A DNA stretch of 33,023 nt from CAZWRK01 sp964635875 (GCA_964635875.1 CAZWRK010000044.1:1-33023); one strand, 5' to 3'. Positions 9,323-17,813 are shown, counted from the stretch's first letter. Translations and numbers: made by a program. Notes: generated by a model from the letters alone, not told the origin.

Positions 9323-9360
9323 ACCAACGTGCCTACATCGAACATTAAAGGGATGTTTCG

Positions 9361-9390
9361 ATTGTAAGGCCGAGTCTTTCCGCTTCGCAA
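9361..9390 (-). promoter_or_regulatory. candidate gltB promoter
   Basis: On the minus strand TTGCGA (9385-9390) and TACAAT (9361-9366) are separated by 18 bases and match the sigma-70 -35 and -10 boxes at 4/6 and 5/6. Transcription would start near 9354, giving a leader of about 30 bases before gltB. The rest of the 9323-9598 gap is AT-rich, and I see no gene in it. Confidence 0.4.
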
Positions 9391-9598
9391 ACTGTTTTTG
9401 TGCACTGCGTAAATCGAATTAGTTTTTTGATTTTTAAGGAAAAAACGTTAAAAAGTGCGAATTGTCTTTGGCATAAGGTGATAAAAACTTCTGTGAAACG
9501 GACAAAATTCTTCAAAAAAGCGACGGAAAAACCTACGGAAACGCACAATTTTAGTGCCGAGACTCCGCATTTTTGTGCATTTTATGACCGTCTTATGG

Positions 9599-9637
9599 AA
9601 GGCGCATCTTCGGTTTCTCAGTTGTGAGATGCGCCTT
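9599..9637 (-). terminator. hairpin downstream of hemF
   Basis: AAGGCGCATCT (9599-9609) and AGATGCGCCTT (9627-9637) form an 11-bp stem with a 17-base loop just after the hemF stop. There is no clear U-run on the minus strand, so it may be a weak terminator or an mRNA 3' end stabiliser. Confidence 0.5.
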
Positions 9638-9647
9638 GTGTGATCGC

Positions 9648-10562
9648 TTAAGCCGTGGCGAGCCAGTCGCGGCCAATTAAAAAATCGGTCAACAAACGGG
9701 CTTCGGCGCTGTCTTGCGGCGGTTGCCAGTCGTAGCGCCATTTCACCACCGGCGGCATCGACATCAAGATCGACTCGGTGCGGCCACCCGACTGCAAACC
9801 AAACAGCGTGCCACGGTCGTATACCAAGTTAAATTCAACATAACGCCCACGGCGATACGCCTGCCAATCCCGCGCTAATTCGGTGTACTCGGTGTCTTGC
9901 CGCCGTGCCACGATCGGCGCATACGCCGCTAAAAAGTGGTCGCCCACTGAGCGGGTTAAGGCAAAACAGGTTTCAAAATCCATCGAATTCAAATCATCAA
10001 AGAAAATGCCGCCGACGCCGCGCGGTTCTTGGCGATGTTTGAGATAGAAATAACGGTCGCACCACGCTTTAAATTCAGGGTGAAAGTGTTCGCCAAACGG
10101 CGCTAAGGCCTGTTGGCAGGTGCGGTGAAAATGCACCGCATCCTCTTCGAAACCATAATACGGCGTCAGATCCATGCCGCCCCCAAACCACCACACCGGC
10201 TCTTTTCCCTCAGCCGTCGCGACAAAAACCCGCACATTCATATGCACGGTTGGAATGTAGGGATTGCGGGGGTGTAACACCAACGAAACGCCCATCGCTT
10301 CAAAGCCGCGCCCCGCTAATTCTGGGCGGCTTGCGGTGGCCGACGGCGGTAAATTCGCGCCGCGCACATGCGAGAAGTTCACGCCGCCGCGCTCAAACAA
10401 TTCGCCCTCTTCGATGACACAGGACATTCCGCCGCCGCCTTCTTCGCGCACCCAGCTATCACGAATAAACGGCTTGTTGCCGCCATCTAAAGCTTCTAAA
10501 CCCGCAACAATATCGGCCTGCAAACCGGTGAAATACGCTTTGAGCGCATCAATTTCAATCAT
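9648..10562 (-). CDS. hemF: oxygen-dependent coproporphyrinogen III oxidase
   Basis: HemF carries out the aerobic oxidative decarboxylation of coproporphyrinogen III to protoporphyrinogen IX in haem synthesis and is cytoplasmic. The 304-residue length is normal. The family blocks are clear: SWVREEGGGGMSCVIEEGE near the N-terminus, HMNVRVFVA, WWFGGGMDLTPYYGFEEDA with its following H-x-H, FDDLNSMDFE, and the C-terminal YVEFNLVYDRGTLFGLQSGG. It begins 25 bases after the stop of the PLP enzyme gene on the same strand, so the two may share a transcript, though their pathways are not obviously related. Haem supply fits with the cytochrome gene elsewhere in the window, but that link is only inference. 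Confidence 0.97.
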   Translation of the reverse strand: MIEIDALKAYFTGLQADIVAGLEALDGGNKPFIRDSWVREEGGGGMSCVIEEGELFERGGVNFSHVRGANLPPSATASRPELAGRGFEAMGVSLVLHPRNPYIPTVHMNVRVFVATAEGKEPVWWFGGGMDLTPYYGFEEDAVHFHRTCQQALAPFGEHFHPEFKAWCDRYFYLKHRQEPRGVGGIFFDDLNSMDFETCFALTRSVGDHFLAAYAPIVARRQDTEYTELARDWQAYRRGRYVEFNLVYDRGTLFGLQSGGRTESILMSMPPVVKWRYDWQPPQDSAEARLLTDFLIGRDWLATA

Positions 10563-10587
10563 GATTCATCTTTCTATTTAAGCGGAG

Positions 10588-11733
10588 TTAGGCAAGCGCT
10601 TGGCGCAAATCGGCGAGCAAATCGTTCACATCTTCAATCCCAATCGAGAGGCGCAATAGCCCTTCCCGAATCCCCGCTTGCGCTTTGACTTCTGCAGGCA
10701 TTGAGCCATGCGACATGCTTGCCGAGTGATTCACGATCGACTCCACACCACCCAGCGATTCGCCCAATAAAAACAGCTGCAAGCGATTGGCGACGCGCGC
10801 CGCTGCCGCTTGGCTGTTGTCCTTCAAATAAATCGAAACCACCCCGCCGAAACCACGCATTTGTCGACACGCCAACGCATGTTGTGGATGCGACGGCAGC
10901 CCCGGATAAAAAACCTGCTCAATCGCTGGATGTGACTGCAAAAACTCCGCGATGATTTGGGCGTTTTCGCAGTGGCGCTGCATGCGCAATGCGAGGGTTT
11001 TCATGCCGCGATGGACTAAATAACAATCCATTGGCCCCGGCACATTGCCCGCCGAAGCCAGCACCAAGCGTAAGGCCTGATAGCGTGCCTCATCGCGCAC
11101 GGCAACCATGCCCATCACCACATCTGAATGGCCGCCTAAATACTTCGTCGCGGAGTGCATGACAAAATCGACGCCAAAATCGAGCGGATTTTGTAAGTAC
11201 GGCGAAGCAAAGGTGTTGTCGATGGCGACCGGTACCCCAGCGGCGTGGGCAAGCGCGGCAATCGCTTCAATATCGACCAGCTTTAACAGCGGATTGGTCG
11301 GCGATTCTAGCCAGACCAGCTTCACCGCAGGCGTCAGCGCGGCGGCTAAGTTGGCGGGGTCGGTGAGGTCTAAAAAGCGAACCGTCACACCTGCGGGCGC
11401 ATACATCCGCGTCAACAGCCGATACGCCCCACCGTAAATATCCGCGACCGCAATCACTTCGTCGCCGGGTTTGAGGGTGGCGCGGAAAATCGCATCAATC
11501 GCCGCCATGCCGCTGCCAAAAGCCAAGGCATGAGTGGCATTTTCTAAGCTGGCAAGGGCCGCTTCTGCCGCGCTGCGGGTTGGATTGGAAACGCGCGAAT
11601 AACTATGGATCGGGTCCGCGCCCAAGTGTTCGTGAACAAACAGCGAGGTTTGGACAATTGGCGGATTGGCCGAAAATTGATTTTCTGGACCGGCATGATA
11701 TCCGGCGTGAATGGCGCGGGTGGCGAATTCCAT
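10588..11733 (-). CDS. PLP-dependent trans-sulfuration enzyme (cystathionine gamma-synthase/lyase family)
   Basis: This 381-residue enzyme belongs to the Cys/Met metabolism PLP family, which handles cystathionine, homocysteine or O-acyl-homoserine in sulfur amino acid metabolism. The PLP-binding lysine lies in HSATKYLGGHSDV. Other family blocks are YSRVSNPTR, FGSGMAAIDAI, ESPTNPLLKLVDIEA, DNTFASPYLQNPL, and ESLGGVESIVNHSASMSH near the C-terminus. Synthase, gamma-lyase and beta-lyase cannot be separated safely by eye; the ESLGGVES/SMSH segment is compatible with a gamma-synthase or gamma-lyase. No good Shine-Dalgarno is seen before the ATG. It is transcribed divergently from argE and lies immediately upstream of hemF. 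Confidence 0.88.
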   Translation of the reverse strand: MEFATRAIHAGYHAGPENQFSANPPIVQTSLFVHEHLGADPIHSYSRVSNPTRSAAEAALASLENATHALAFGSGMAAIDAIFRATLKPGDEVIAVADIYGGAYRLLTRMYAPAGVTVRFLDLTDPANLAAALTPAVKLVWLESPTNPLLKLVDIEAIAALAHAAGVPVAIDNTFASPYLQNPLDFGVDFVMHSATKYLGGHSDVVMGMVAVRDEARYQALRLVLASAGNVPGPMDCYLVHRGMKTLALRMQRHCENAQIIAEFLQSHPAIEQVFYPGLPSHPQHALACRQMRGFGGVVSIYLKDNSQAAAARVANRLQLFLLGESLGGVESIVNHSASMSHGSMPAEVKAQAGIREGLLRLSIGIEDVNDLLADLRQALA

Positions 11734-11888
11734 TGGCGTGTCGCTTTTGTTGAATCGGCAAGAGGCGCGAGCTTAACAGCCCCGTTCCCCCTCGTCAGCC
11801 CACGCGGTGGATTCCATGCAATCGGCGCGGACAGCCAGCGACAAATACCGTTACCATGACAGTCCTTGACGCAACTGGACGCCGCGCC

Positions 11889-13070
11889 ATGAATCAGAAT
11901 TCTTCGATTTTTACCGATAGCGTGTCGCTACTCGACACCCTGATTGCTTTTGATACCACCAGCCGAGTTTCTAACCTTGGTCTGATTGAATGGGTGCGCG
12001 ATCAACTCGCTGCCCTTGGCATTAAAAGCCGCCTCAGTTTTGACGCCAGCGGCGGCAAAGCCAATTTATTTGCCACCATCGGCGAAGGTTCCGGCGGCAT
12101 TGTGCTGTCGGGGCATAGCGATGTGGTGCCGACCGATGGACAAGCGTGGAGCAGTGATCCTTTTATTGCGCGTCACGCGGATGGCCGGATTTATGGCCGT
12201 GGCACCGCCGACATGAAAGGTTTTATTGCCTGCGCGTTGGCCGCTGTGCCCCGCGCGCTGGAGCACACCTTGCACCGCCCACTGCATATCGCCCTCACCT
12301 ACGACGAGGAAATCGGCTGCATTGGCGTGCGTACGCTGCTGGAAGATTTAGCGCAGGCGGGCATTCGTCCCGAAAGCTGCGTGGTCGGCGAGCCAACCGG
12401 AATGCGCCCGATCATCGCCCACAAAGGCCGCCAAAGCTTTCGCTGTCGGGTGCGGGGACGCGAGGCGCATTCTTCGCTCGCGCCGCAAGCGGTCAACGCG
12501 ATTGAATATGCCGCCCGTTTGATTGTGCGGCTCCAAGATTTCGCGCGCGAAGAAGCTCAGAACGGCTTTCGCGCCGAAGGCTTTGACATCCCCTTTTCGA
12601 CCTTGGCGACGGGAACGATTAAAGGCGGCATTGCTTCGAATGTGATTCCGCGTGATTGCGAATTCACTTTTGAATATCGCTATTTGCCGGGGGTCGATCC
12701 CGATGCCTTGGTGAACAATTTGAAACACTATGCCGCCACGCTTGAACAAGAAATGCGGCAAATTGACACCAGTTGTCAGATTGCATTTGAACAAGAAACC
12801 CATGCTGCAAGCTTCGATGCGACTCAGCACGCGGATTTCGTCAACTTCGCGCGGACGTTGTGCGGCCAGCAATCGGCCTCGAAAGTGGCGTATGCCACCG
12901 AAGCGGGGTTTTTCCAGCGTGCGGGCATTGCGACGGTGGTGTGTGGGCCGGGTTGGATTACTGAAGCCCATCGCCCCGATGAGTTTGTCGAAATCAGCCA
13001 GCTGCGTCGTTGTGATCAATTTTTAGCGGATTTGGTCGCCAGTTTGCAGCATTTAACCCCGAAAAAATAA
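11889..13070 (+). CDS. argE: acetylornithine deacetylase
   Basis: ArgE is a cytoplasmic metalloenzyme of the M20 family that releases ornithine from N-acetylornithine in arginine synthesis. Metal and catalytic motifs are present: LSGHSDVVPTDGQ, GRGTADMKGF, the Glu pair in TYDEEIGCIG, VVGEPTGMRP, and the C-terminal His in GWITEAHRPDEF. The start at 11889 gives 393 residues, close to the usual 380-390, and the sequence soon matches the family (LIAFDTTSRVSNLGLI). An in-frame ATG at 11856 would add 11 residues with no better ribosome site. Its stop is one base before the ATG of the next gene, an exporter adaptor, so argE is probably the first gene of a four-gene transcript. Confidence 0.92.
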   Translation: MNQNSSIFTDSVSLLDTLIAFDTTSRVSNLGLIEWVRDQLAALGIKSRLSFDASGGKANLFATIGEGSGGIVLSGHSDVVPTDGQAWSSDPFIARHADGRIYGRGTADMKGFIACALAAVPRALEHTLHRPLHIALTYDEEIGCIGVRTLLEDLAQAGIRPESCVVGEPTGMRPIIAHKGRQSFRCRVRGREAHSSLAPQAVNAIEYAARLIVRLQDFAREEAQNGFRAEGFDIPFSTLATGTIKGGIASNVIPRDCEFTFEYRYLPGVDPDALVNNLKHYAATLEQEMRQIDTSCQIAFEQETHAASFDATQHADFVNFARTLCGQQSASKVAYATEAGFFQRAGIATVVCGPGWITEAHRPDEFVEISQLRRCDQFLADLVASLQHLTPKK

Positions 13071-13071
13071 T

Positions 13072-14160
13072 ATGAAATCGTCCCTGCGACCCCGCTTGCT
13101 GGCCAGCATCGTTTTGCTGGCCTTATTTGGATTAGGCATTCTGCTGTGGTATTCGATGGTGGGCAGCGTGGTGCCGGTGTACCACGTCAAAAGCACACAT
13201 CTGAAACAAACTTTGGTGGCGACGGGGCGCGTCACCTCACAGGTCGATGCTGAGTTGGGCAGTATGTTGACCGGACGGGTTGCCGCCACGCCCGTGGAGG
13301 AAGGGAGTCCGGTGAAACGCGGCGAAGTGTTGCTCGAGTTGGAAGATGCCGAAATTCGCGCCAATCTGGCGCTGGCTGAAGCGGGATTGGCGCAAGCGGA
13401 TTCGACTCTAGCCGAGGCAGAGAGCTTGTACATTCGACAAGCAGAGCTGGCGCGAAAAGGGTTTATCAGCGCCGCTGCGCTCGAAAACGAGTTGAAGCAA
13501 CGCAATTTGGCGCGGATTGCGCGTGATGCGGCGTTGGCGCAGCGCGATGCGACGGCGGCGCGCCTGTCTCAGTACGTGATTCGTGCGCCGGGCGATGGCT
13601 GGCTGATTCGGCGCGATGTGAATGCGGGTGATTTGCTGAATGCCGGCGAGGCGGCTTTGGGCTTTGCCAGTGAGGGTGAGCGCGAGGTGCGGGTCGATGC
13701 CGATGAACGTTATTTGTCGAGTTTGGAAGTCGGGCAGTCGGCGCGGATTGTCGCGGATGCATGGCCGCATGCGCCCTTTGAAGCGACGGTGCGGCGGATT
13801 GGCGCGCAGGTCGATCGCAATCGGGGCACCGTCGAGTTGCGCCTGAAGCTCAAAGAAGTCCCCGAATTTTTGAAGGACGACATGACAGTCTCGGCGGATA
13901 TTTTGATTGCCAGCAAGGTCGAGGCGATGGTGTTGAGTCTGGACTGTATTCGTGATTTGGCGGTGCGGCCGTGGGTGGTGCGAATCAATGCCGAAGGGCG
14001 GATGGAGCGGGTTGAGGTGTTGCTGGGCGGGCGCAATGAGCAGCATATTGAGATTTTGGCGGGCCTGAAAATGGGCGATGCCGTGATTCCGGCCAATATT
14101 CGTTTTTCGCCGGGACAGAAAGTCCGTACCGAAGCTGCGCCTGAGCCTGAGGTCGAATAA
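13072..14160 (+). CDS. HlyD/MacA-type periplasmic adaptor (membrane fusion protein)
   Basis: The 362-residue protein has an N-terminal membrane anchor (about 8-28, LLASIVLLALFGLGILLWY). Next come a biotinyl-lipoyl half (VTSQVDAELGSMLTGRVAAT, PVKRGEVLLELEDAE), an Ala-rich helical hairpin (about 95-165), the second lipoyl half (YVIRAPGDGWLIRRDVNAGD), and a beta-barrel domain ending near residue 350. Such adaptors bridge an inner-membrane transporter and an outer-membrane channel across the periplasm. Its stop overlaps the permease start by one base (TAATG), and the ATPase follows. The order adaptor-permease-ATPase resembles DevBCA, and separate permease and ATPase chains distinguish it from fused MacB. 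The substrate is unknown. No outer-membrane channel gene is nearby. Confidence 0.9.
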   Translation: MKSSLRPRLLASIVLLALFGLGILLWYSMVGSVVPVYHVKSTHLKQTLVATGRVTSQVDAELGSMLTGRVAATPVEEGSPVKRGEVLLELEDAEIRANLALAEAGLAQADSTLAEAESLYIRQAELARKGFISAAALENELKQRNLARIARDAALAQRDATAARLSQYVIRAPGDGWLIRRDVNAGDLLNAGEAALGFASEGEREVRVDADERYLSSLEVGQSARIVADAWPHAPFEATVRRIGAQVDRNRGTVELRLKLKEVPEFLKDDMTVSADILIASKVEAMVLSLDCIRDLAVRPWVVRINAEGRMERVEVLLGGRNEQHIEILAGLKMGDAVIPANIRFSPGQKVRTEAAPEPEVE

Positions 14161-15371
14161 TGCGATTTGCTTTTGCGGTGGCATGGCGATTATTGCGGGA
14201 AGGGCGGTTCCAAAGCCTGTTGATTGTCGGCGGGGTGACGCTCGGGGTCGCGGTGGTGGTGTATATCACCGCGATTGTGAATGGCCTGCAGGCAAATATC
14301 GTTGAACGCACTTTATCAACACAGGCGCATATTGTGGTGCGTCCTGCCGAAGAGGCGAATCGTCCGAGCATTACCGGTTCGCAGGAAATTTTCCATTACA
14401 TTCAAAAGCGGGTACAGCGCGAGAACACCTTACGCAATTGGCCGCCGGTGATGCAGCAAATTCGTCAGGCAGAGGGCGTCACGGCTGTTGCGGCGATGGC
14501 GAGTGGGCCGGGGTTTGCGGTACGGGGTGGGGTGCGGAAGTCGGTGTCGATCTTAGGGGTCGAACTGGTCGATTATCAACAAGTGGTCAAGCTTGACGGT
14601 AAATTGGTGGCAGGCAGCCTGACCCAGCGCACCGGCAGCGTATTGATTGGCAGCGAGTTGGCGAGTGATTTGGGGTTGCAGGTTGGGGATCGGTTGCGGA
14701 TTCAAACCGGCAATGGCGATAGCGCCTATAGCGTCGCGGGGATTTTGGACTTTGGTTTAAAAGATCTGAACCGGCGTTGGATTTTGATGCCGTTACGGGC
14801 GGCGCAGTCGATTTTGGGCTATCGCTTGGACATTACCGAAATCGACATTGCGCTGGATCATGTTTTTGATGCCACCGAGGTCGCGGCCGATTTGAGCAAT
14901 CGAACCGGACTCAAGGTCGAAAGCTGGATTGAGAGCAACGGCCAATTGATGACGGCGCTGAAAAGTCAGCGTGCGTCGAGTGTGATGATTCGGGTGTTTG
15001 TGATGATTGCGGTGGCGTTTGGGATTGCGAGTGTGTTGGTGGTGTCGGTGGTGCAGCGGCAGCGCGAGATTGGCATTTTGCGGGCGATGGGGACACCGGC
15101 TTCGCGGATTCGGTTGATCTTTTTGATTCAGGGCGGCGTGGTGGGGTTGGTCGGGTCGGTGGTCGGCTCATTGTTGGGTGGGCTGATTGCGCAGGCGTTT
15201 ACCTTGATTGCAAAAAACAGTGACGGCTCACCGTTGTTCCGCGTGGAGCTGACTGCCGAATTGTTTGTGACCACGGCGGCCACGGCGACCATTGTCGGGG
15301 TGATTTCGGCGTCTCCTCCAGCGCAGCGCGCCGCCAAGCTCGACCCTGTGGAGGCGATTCGTGGTGGATGA
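14160..15371 (+). CDS. ABC transporter permease, FtsX/MacB/LolC-like
   Basis: The 403-residue protein has one N-terminal transmembrane helix (about 17-40). A large periplasmic MacB-type domain follows (about 41-270). A C-terminal FtsX domain holds three helices at about 276-297, 320-345 and 370-388. The cytoplasmic loop REIGILRAMGTPASRI after the second helix is the typical coupling region, and the C-terminus DPVEAIRGG is typical of the family. Members are mechanotransmission-type transporters that move lipoproteins, peptides or glycolipids from the inner membrane or periplasm. It overlaps the adaptor gene by one base and the ATPase gene by 11 bases, so the three are translated together. The substrate cannot be read from sequence. 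Confidence 0.92.
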   Translation: MRFAFAVAWRLLREGRFQSLLIVGGVTLGVAVVVYITAIVNGLQANIVERTLSTQAHIVVRPAEEANRPSITGSQEIFHYIQKRVQRENTLRNWPPVMQQIRQAEGVTAVAAMASGPGFAVRGGVRKSVSILGVELVDYQQVVKLDGKLVAGSLTQRTGSVLIGSELASDLGLQVGDRLRIQTGNGDSAYSVAGILDFGLKDLNRRWILMPLRAAQSILGYRLDITEIDIALDHVFDATEVAADLSNRTGLKVESWIESNGQLMTALKSQRASSVMIRVFVMIAVAFGIASVLVVSVVQRQREIGILRAMGTPASRIRLIFLIQGGVVGLVGSVVGSLLGGLIAQAFTLIAKNSDGSPLFRVELTAELFVTTAATATIVGVISASPPAQRAAKLDPVEAIRGG

Positions 15372-16056
15372 TGTGTTACGTTTGCAGGGCATCCGCAAGC
15401 AGTATGGCGGCGGCGATGCGCCAGTGGTCGAGGTGTTGCACGGGATTGATTTGGCGCTGAAGTCGGGTGAGTTTTCGGCTTTGGTCGGGCCGTCTGGCTC
15501 GGGCAAATCGACTTTGCTCAACATCATTGGCTTGCTGGAAAGCCCGAGTTCGGGCGAGTTGCATTTGGCGGGTCAGCCGACGGCGCATCTGGATGATGTG
15601 GCGCGCACCGCTTTGCGGAATCAGTATTTAGGTTTTATTTTCCAATTTCACCACTTATTGCCTGCGTTTACGGCGCTCGAAAATGTGTTGATGCCGATGT
15701 ACGCCGGCGAGGGGCGGTTGCGTCCTGAGATGAAAACGCGCGCGATGATGTTGTTGGAGCGGGTCGGCTTGGCGGCGCATGCACACAAAAAACCGGTGCA
15801 ATTGTCCGGCGGCCAGCAGCAGCGGGTGGCGATTGTGCGCGCACTGGCGGCACGACCGCGCTTGGTGTTGGCGGATGAGCCAACGGGGAATTTGGACACG
15901 CAAACGGCTAACGAGGTGTTTGCGTTGCTGCATGAAATTAATCGGGATGACGGTGTGACATTTTTAATTGTGACCCATGATCCGCGATTGGCTGAACGCA
16001 CGCAGCGCTGTATTACGTTGGTGGATGGGCGGATTGATTCGGATACGCTGCAATAA
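15361..16056 (+). CDS. ABC transporter ATP-binding protein, MacB/LolD type
   Basis: This 231-residue ATPase powers the adjacent permease. Walker A GPSGSGKST is at 43-51, the Q-loop is in YLGFIFQFHHLLPAFTALEN, the signature LSGGQQQR is at 148-155, Walker B is LVLADEPTG with D172 and E173, the D-loop is NLDTQ, and the switch His is in VTHDPR. The start is GTG at 15361, inside the end of the permease gene; a second GTG at 15364 is possible and no ATG in this frame precedes the conserved region. It is the last gene of the argE-adaptor-permease-ATPase run and is followed at once by a bidirectional terminator. Confidence 0.94.
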   Translation: MVDDVLRLQGIRKQYGGGDAPVVEVLHGIDLALKSGEFSALVGPSGSGKSTLLNIIGLLESPSSGELHLAGQPTAHLDDVARTALRNQYLGFIFQFHHLLPAFTALENVLMPMYAGEGRLRPEMKTRAMMLLERVGLAAHAHKKPVQLSGGQQQRVAIVRALAARPRLVLADEPTGNLDTQTANEVFALLHEINRDDGVTFLIVTHDPRLAERTQRCITLVDGRIDSDTLQ

Positions 16057-16086
16057 AAAAAGCGCACCCAAACGGTGCGCTTTTTT
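16055..16086 (+). terminator. bidirectional rho-independent terminator
   Basis: An AGCGCACC/GGTGCGCT stem (16061-16068 and 16074-16081) with a 5-base loop is flanked by an A-run (16055-16061) and a T-run (16081-16086). It separates the exporter operon from the convergent cytochrome gene. Confidence 0.92.
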
Positions 16087-16104
16087 GTCGTAGCGGGTCT
16101 TACA

Positions 16105-16860
16105 TTACTTGGAATGATTGACCATGTAAGTGACGGCTGCTTTGAACTCGGCATCGCTGCCAGAGAAGCCACCTTTAGGCGGCATGGCGTTCAGACCTTT
16201 GGTGGCCGAAGCGACCAGGGCATCCATGCCTTTGCCAACGCGCGGTGCCCAAGCGGCAGCATCACCAAATTTCGGTGCGCCTGCTGCGCCGGTTGCATGG
16301 CAAGCCATACACACGCTGTTATAAACTTCTTTGCCTTTAACTTCTGGGTCAACCTCGCCACCTGCGGCCGCACCATCTGCGCCTGCAACGGCAGGTTCGG
16401 TGAATTTACCGCCTGCTGCATTGCCCATATAGGCCACTGCGCGCGCGACTTCATCGTTGGTCAGATCTGCGCCACCGCCTTTTGCGGGCATGCCGCGAAT
16501 GCCTTCAACCGCGTGTTTGACCAGCGTTTCGTAGCCTTGGCTGATACGCGGCGCCCAAGCAGCTGCGTCGCCAAATTTTGGAGAGCCTGCCAAACCTGCG
16601 CCATGACAGGAAATACACAGGGATTTATAAACCGCCTCACCATTGCGACTTCCTGGTGCGCCGCCTTCGCTCGCCACAGACAGTCCGGCCGGTTTGATCC
16701 GTGCTGCCACCGCTTCTTTCGACATCACGCTTGCGTCGATGATCAATCCACTGGTGGCCAATTTGGCTAGAAGCCATACACCTGCACCGATCAGGGCGAC
16801 TGCGCCCACCACAATCTTGACGGCACCGCCCGACGATCCTGCGTTGTTTTCGCTACCCAT
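16105..16860 (-). CDS. dihaem cytochrome c5-type protein
   Basis: This is a membrane-anchored periplasmic electron carrier with two cytochrome c domains, similar in design to the dihaem c5 of Neisseria, which feeds electrons to a terminal oxidase. An uncleaved N-terminal helix (about 13-33) leads to domain 1 with haem motif C82-C85-H86 and likely Met ligand M124. An Ala/Gly/Glu linker (about 147-172) leads to domain 2 with C184-C187-H188 and likely Met ligand M226. Both domains contain the identical block PKFGDAAAWAPR, 102 residues apart, so the protein arose by duplication. The start at 16860 is preceded by AGGCAGGAAAAA and gives 251 residues; the open frame runs nine codons further upstream. 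A good promoter lies about 45-70 bases upstream. Confidence 0.92.
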   Translation of the reverse strand: MGSENNAGSSGGAVKIVVGAVALIGAGVWLLAKLATSGLIIDASVMSKEAVAARIKPAGLSVASEGGAPGSRNGEAVYKSLCISCHGAGLAGSPKFGDAAAWAPRISQGYETLVKHAVEGIRGMPAKGGGADLTNDEVARAVAYMGNAAGGKFTEPAVAGADGAAAGGEVDPEVKGKEVYNSVCMACHATGAAGAPKFGDAAAWAPRVGKGMDALVASATKGLNAMPPKGGFSGSDAEFKAAVTYMVNHSK

Positions 16861-16902
16861 TTTTTCCTGCCTCGGCAAAAATGACAATTAAAAATAAGGC
16901 GG

Positions 16903-16931
16903 ATTATACGGTAAAGCACTACGGTTGCGAA
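16903..16931 (-). promoter_or_regulatory. sigma-70-like promoter for the cytochrome gene
   Basis: On the minus strand the -10 box is a perfect TATAAT (16903-16908), and TTCGCA (16926-16931) is a 4/6 -35 box with the ideal 17-base spacer. Initiation near 16896 leaves a leader of about 36 bases. Confidence 0.65.
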
Positions 16932-16940
16932 AGACTACTC

Positions 16941-16969
16941 TGGACGTTCTGTGCGTGAAAGGGTAACAT
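16941..16969 (+). promoter_or_regulatory. candidate promoter for the tRNA gene
   Basis: TGGACG (16941-16946) and TAACAT (16964-16969) are separated by 17 bases, each matching the consensus at 4/6. It would start about 35 bases before the tRNA and points away from the cytochrome promoter. Confidence 0.4.
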
Positions 16970-17010
16970 CCGGCTTCTTCGTGCTTTTGTCGGCGCGTTT
17001 GTCTTTCAAA

Positions 17011-17087
17011 GCACCCGTAGCTCAGCTGGATAGAGTGTTGGCCTCCGAAGCCAAAGGTCGGACGTTCGAATCGTCTCGGGTGCACCA
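17011..17087 (+). tRNA. tRNA-Arg (anticodon CCG)
   Basis: A complete cloverleaf can be drawn: acceptor GCACCCG with CGGGTGC, D arm GCTC/GAGT, anticodon stem TTGGC/GCCAA around loop CTCCGAA, and T arm with loop TTCGAAT. Discriminator A and CCA are encoded. Anticodon CCG reads the arginine codon CGG. The gene stands alone and is followed by a strong terminator. Confidence 0.97.
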
Positions 17088-17093
17088 GAATTT

Positions 17094-17123
17094 AATTAAA
17101 AAAGGCCGTTTACGGCCTTTTTT
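17094..17123 (+). terminator. rho-independent terminator of tRNA-Arg
   Basis: AAAGGCCG (17101-17108) and CGGCCTTT (17113-17120) form a stem with a TTTA loop followed by a T-run, directly after the tRNA. The 17124-17315 gap to the cupin gene holds no gene that I can see. Confidence 0.92.
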
Positions 17124-17315
17124 ATTGCCTGCATTTTTTCTGAATTTCTCTTTTATTGCCGTGGCATGCGGTTGTTCTGGCGTCGTTTATCCGTTTTTCA
17201 TGATGGTGATCTGCGTAGGGCATTCGCTGTGTAAATGCTCTGCAGCACCGATTGAGCATGCGGTGTTGCGTGCCATAAGATGTCGATTTAAACGTTATTT
17301 TGACCGGAGAAATCG

Positions 17316-17798
17316 ATGTCAAATTCCTTGCCCCCTATCGCGGTCTCGGCCTTAGAAGTTGCGCCTTTGTCGAAACCTTCTGTGTATCCCGAACCGTTTG
17401 CATCGCGTATGGCTGGCCGTGAAAAGCGCAAATTAGGCGATGTGTTTGGTTTGTCGAATTTTGGGGTGAATTTGACACGGCTGATGCCAAAGAGTTGCTC
17501 GGCTTTGCGTCATGCGCATACCACGCAAGATGAATTCATTTATATCGTTTCGGGCTGTCCGACGCTGGTGACTGATCAAGGCGAGATGCTGTTATCGCCG
17601 GGCATGTGTGCGGGTTTTCGAGCAGGAACGGGCAATGCACATCGGTTGGTGAATCATAGTGATGAAGAGGTGCTGTTTTTGGAGGTGGGCGACCGTACCG
17701 CTGGCGATCGCGTGGTTTATCCCGAGGACGATTTGCAGGCGGTCATGGGAGCCGATGGCGCATGGCAATTTGCCCACAAAAATGGCGAGCCGTATTGA
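17316..17798 (+). CDS. cupin-domain protein
   Basis: The 160-residue protein has a single cupin fold. Motif 1 is seen around HAHTTQDEFIYIVSGCPTL and motif 2 around GMCAGFRAGTGNAHRLVNHS, with His residues placed to bind a metal. The first 35 residues are an extension without clear family signal, and the C-terminus contains YPEDDLQAV. Cupins of this type often act on or sense sugars or other small molecules, and the substrate here cannot be named. The start has a good GGAGA ribosome site seven bases upstream. It is flanked by the tRNA terminator and the iron-uptake cluster and seems to be a single-gene unit. Confidence 0.82.
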   Translation: MSNSLPPIAVSALEVAPLSKPSVYPEPFASRMAGREKRKLGDVFGLSNFGVNLTRLMPKSCSALRHAHTTQDEFIYIVSGCPTLVTDQGEMLLSPGMCAGFRAGTGNAHRLVNHSDEEVLFLEVGDRTAGDRVVYPEDDLQAVMGADGAWQFAHKNGEPY

Positions 17799-17813
17799 GC
17801 TGTTTGTGATGAG

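Noticed and set aside
9345..9627. Small frames on both strands in the gltB-hemF gap (67-97 codons)
   Set aside because: They have low-complexity Lys/Phe-rich products, no convincing ribosome site and overlap the gltB promoter region and the hemF hairpin.
16951..17355. 134-codon plus-strand frame reading through the tRNA
   Set aside because: It translates the tRNA-Arg itself (the familiar PVAQLDRVLASEAKG type of spurious protein).
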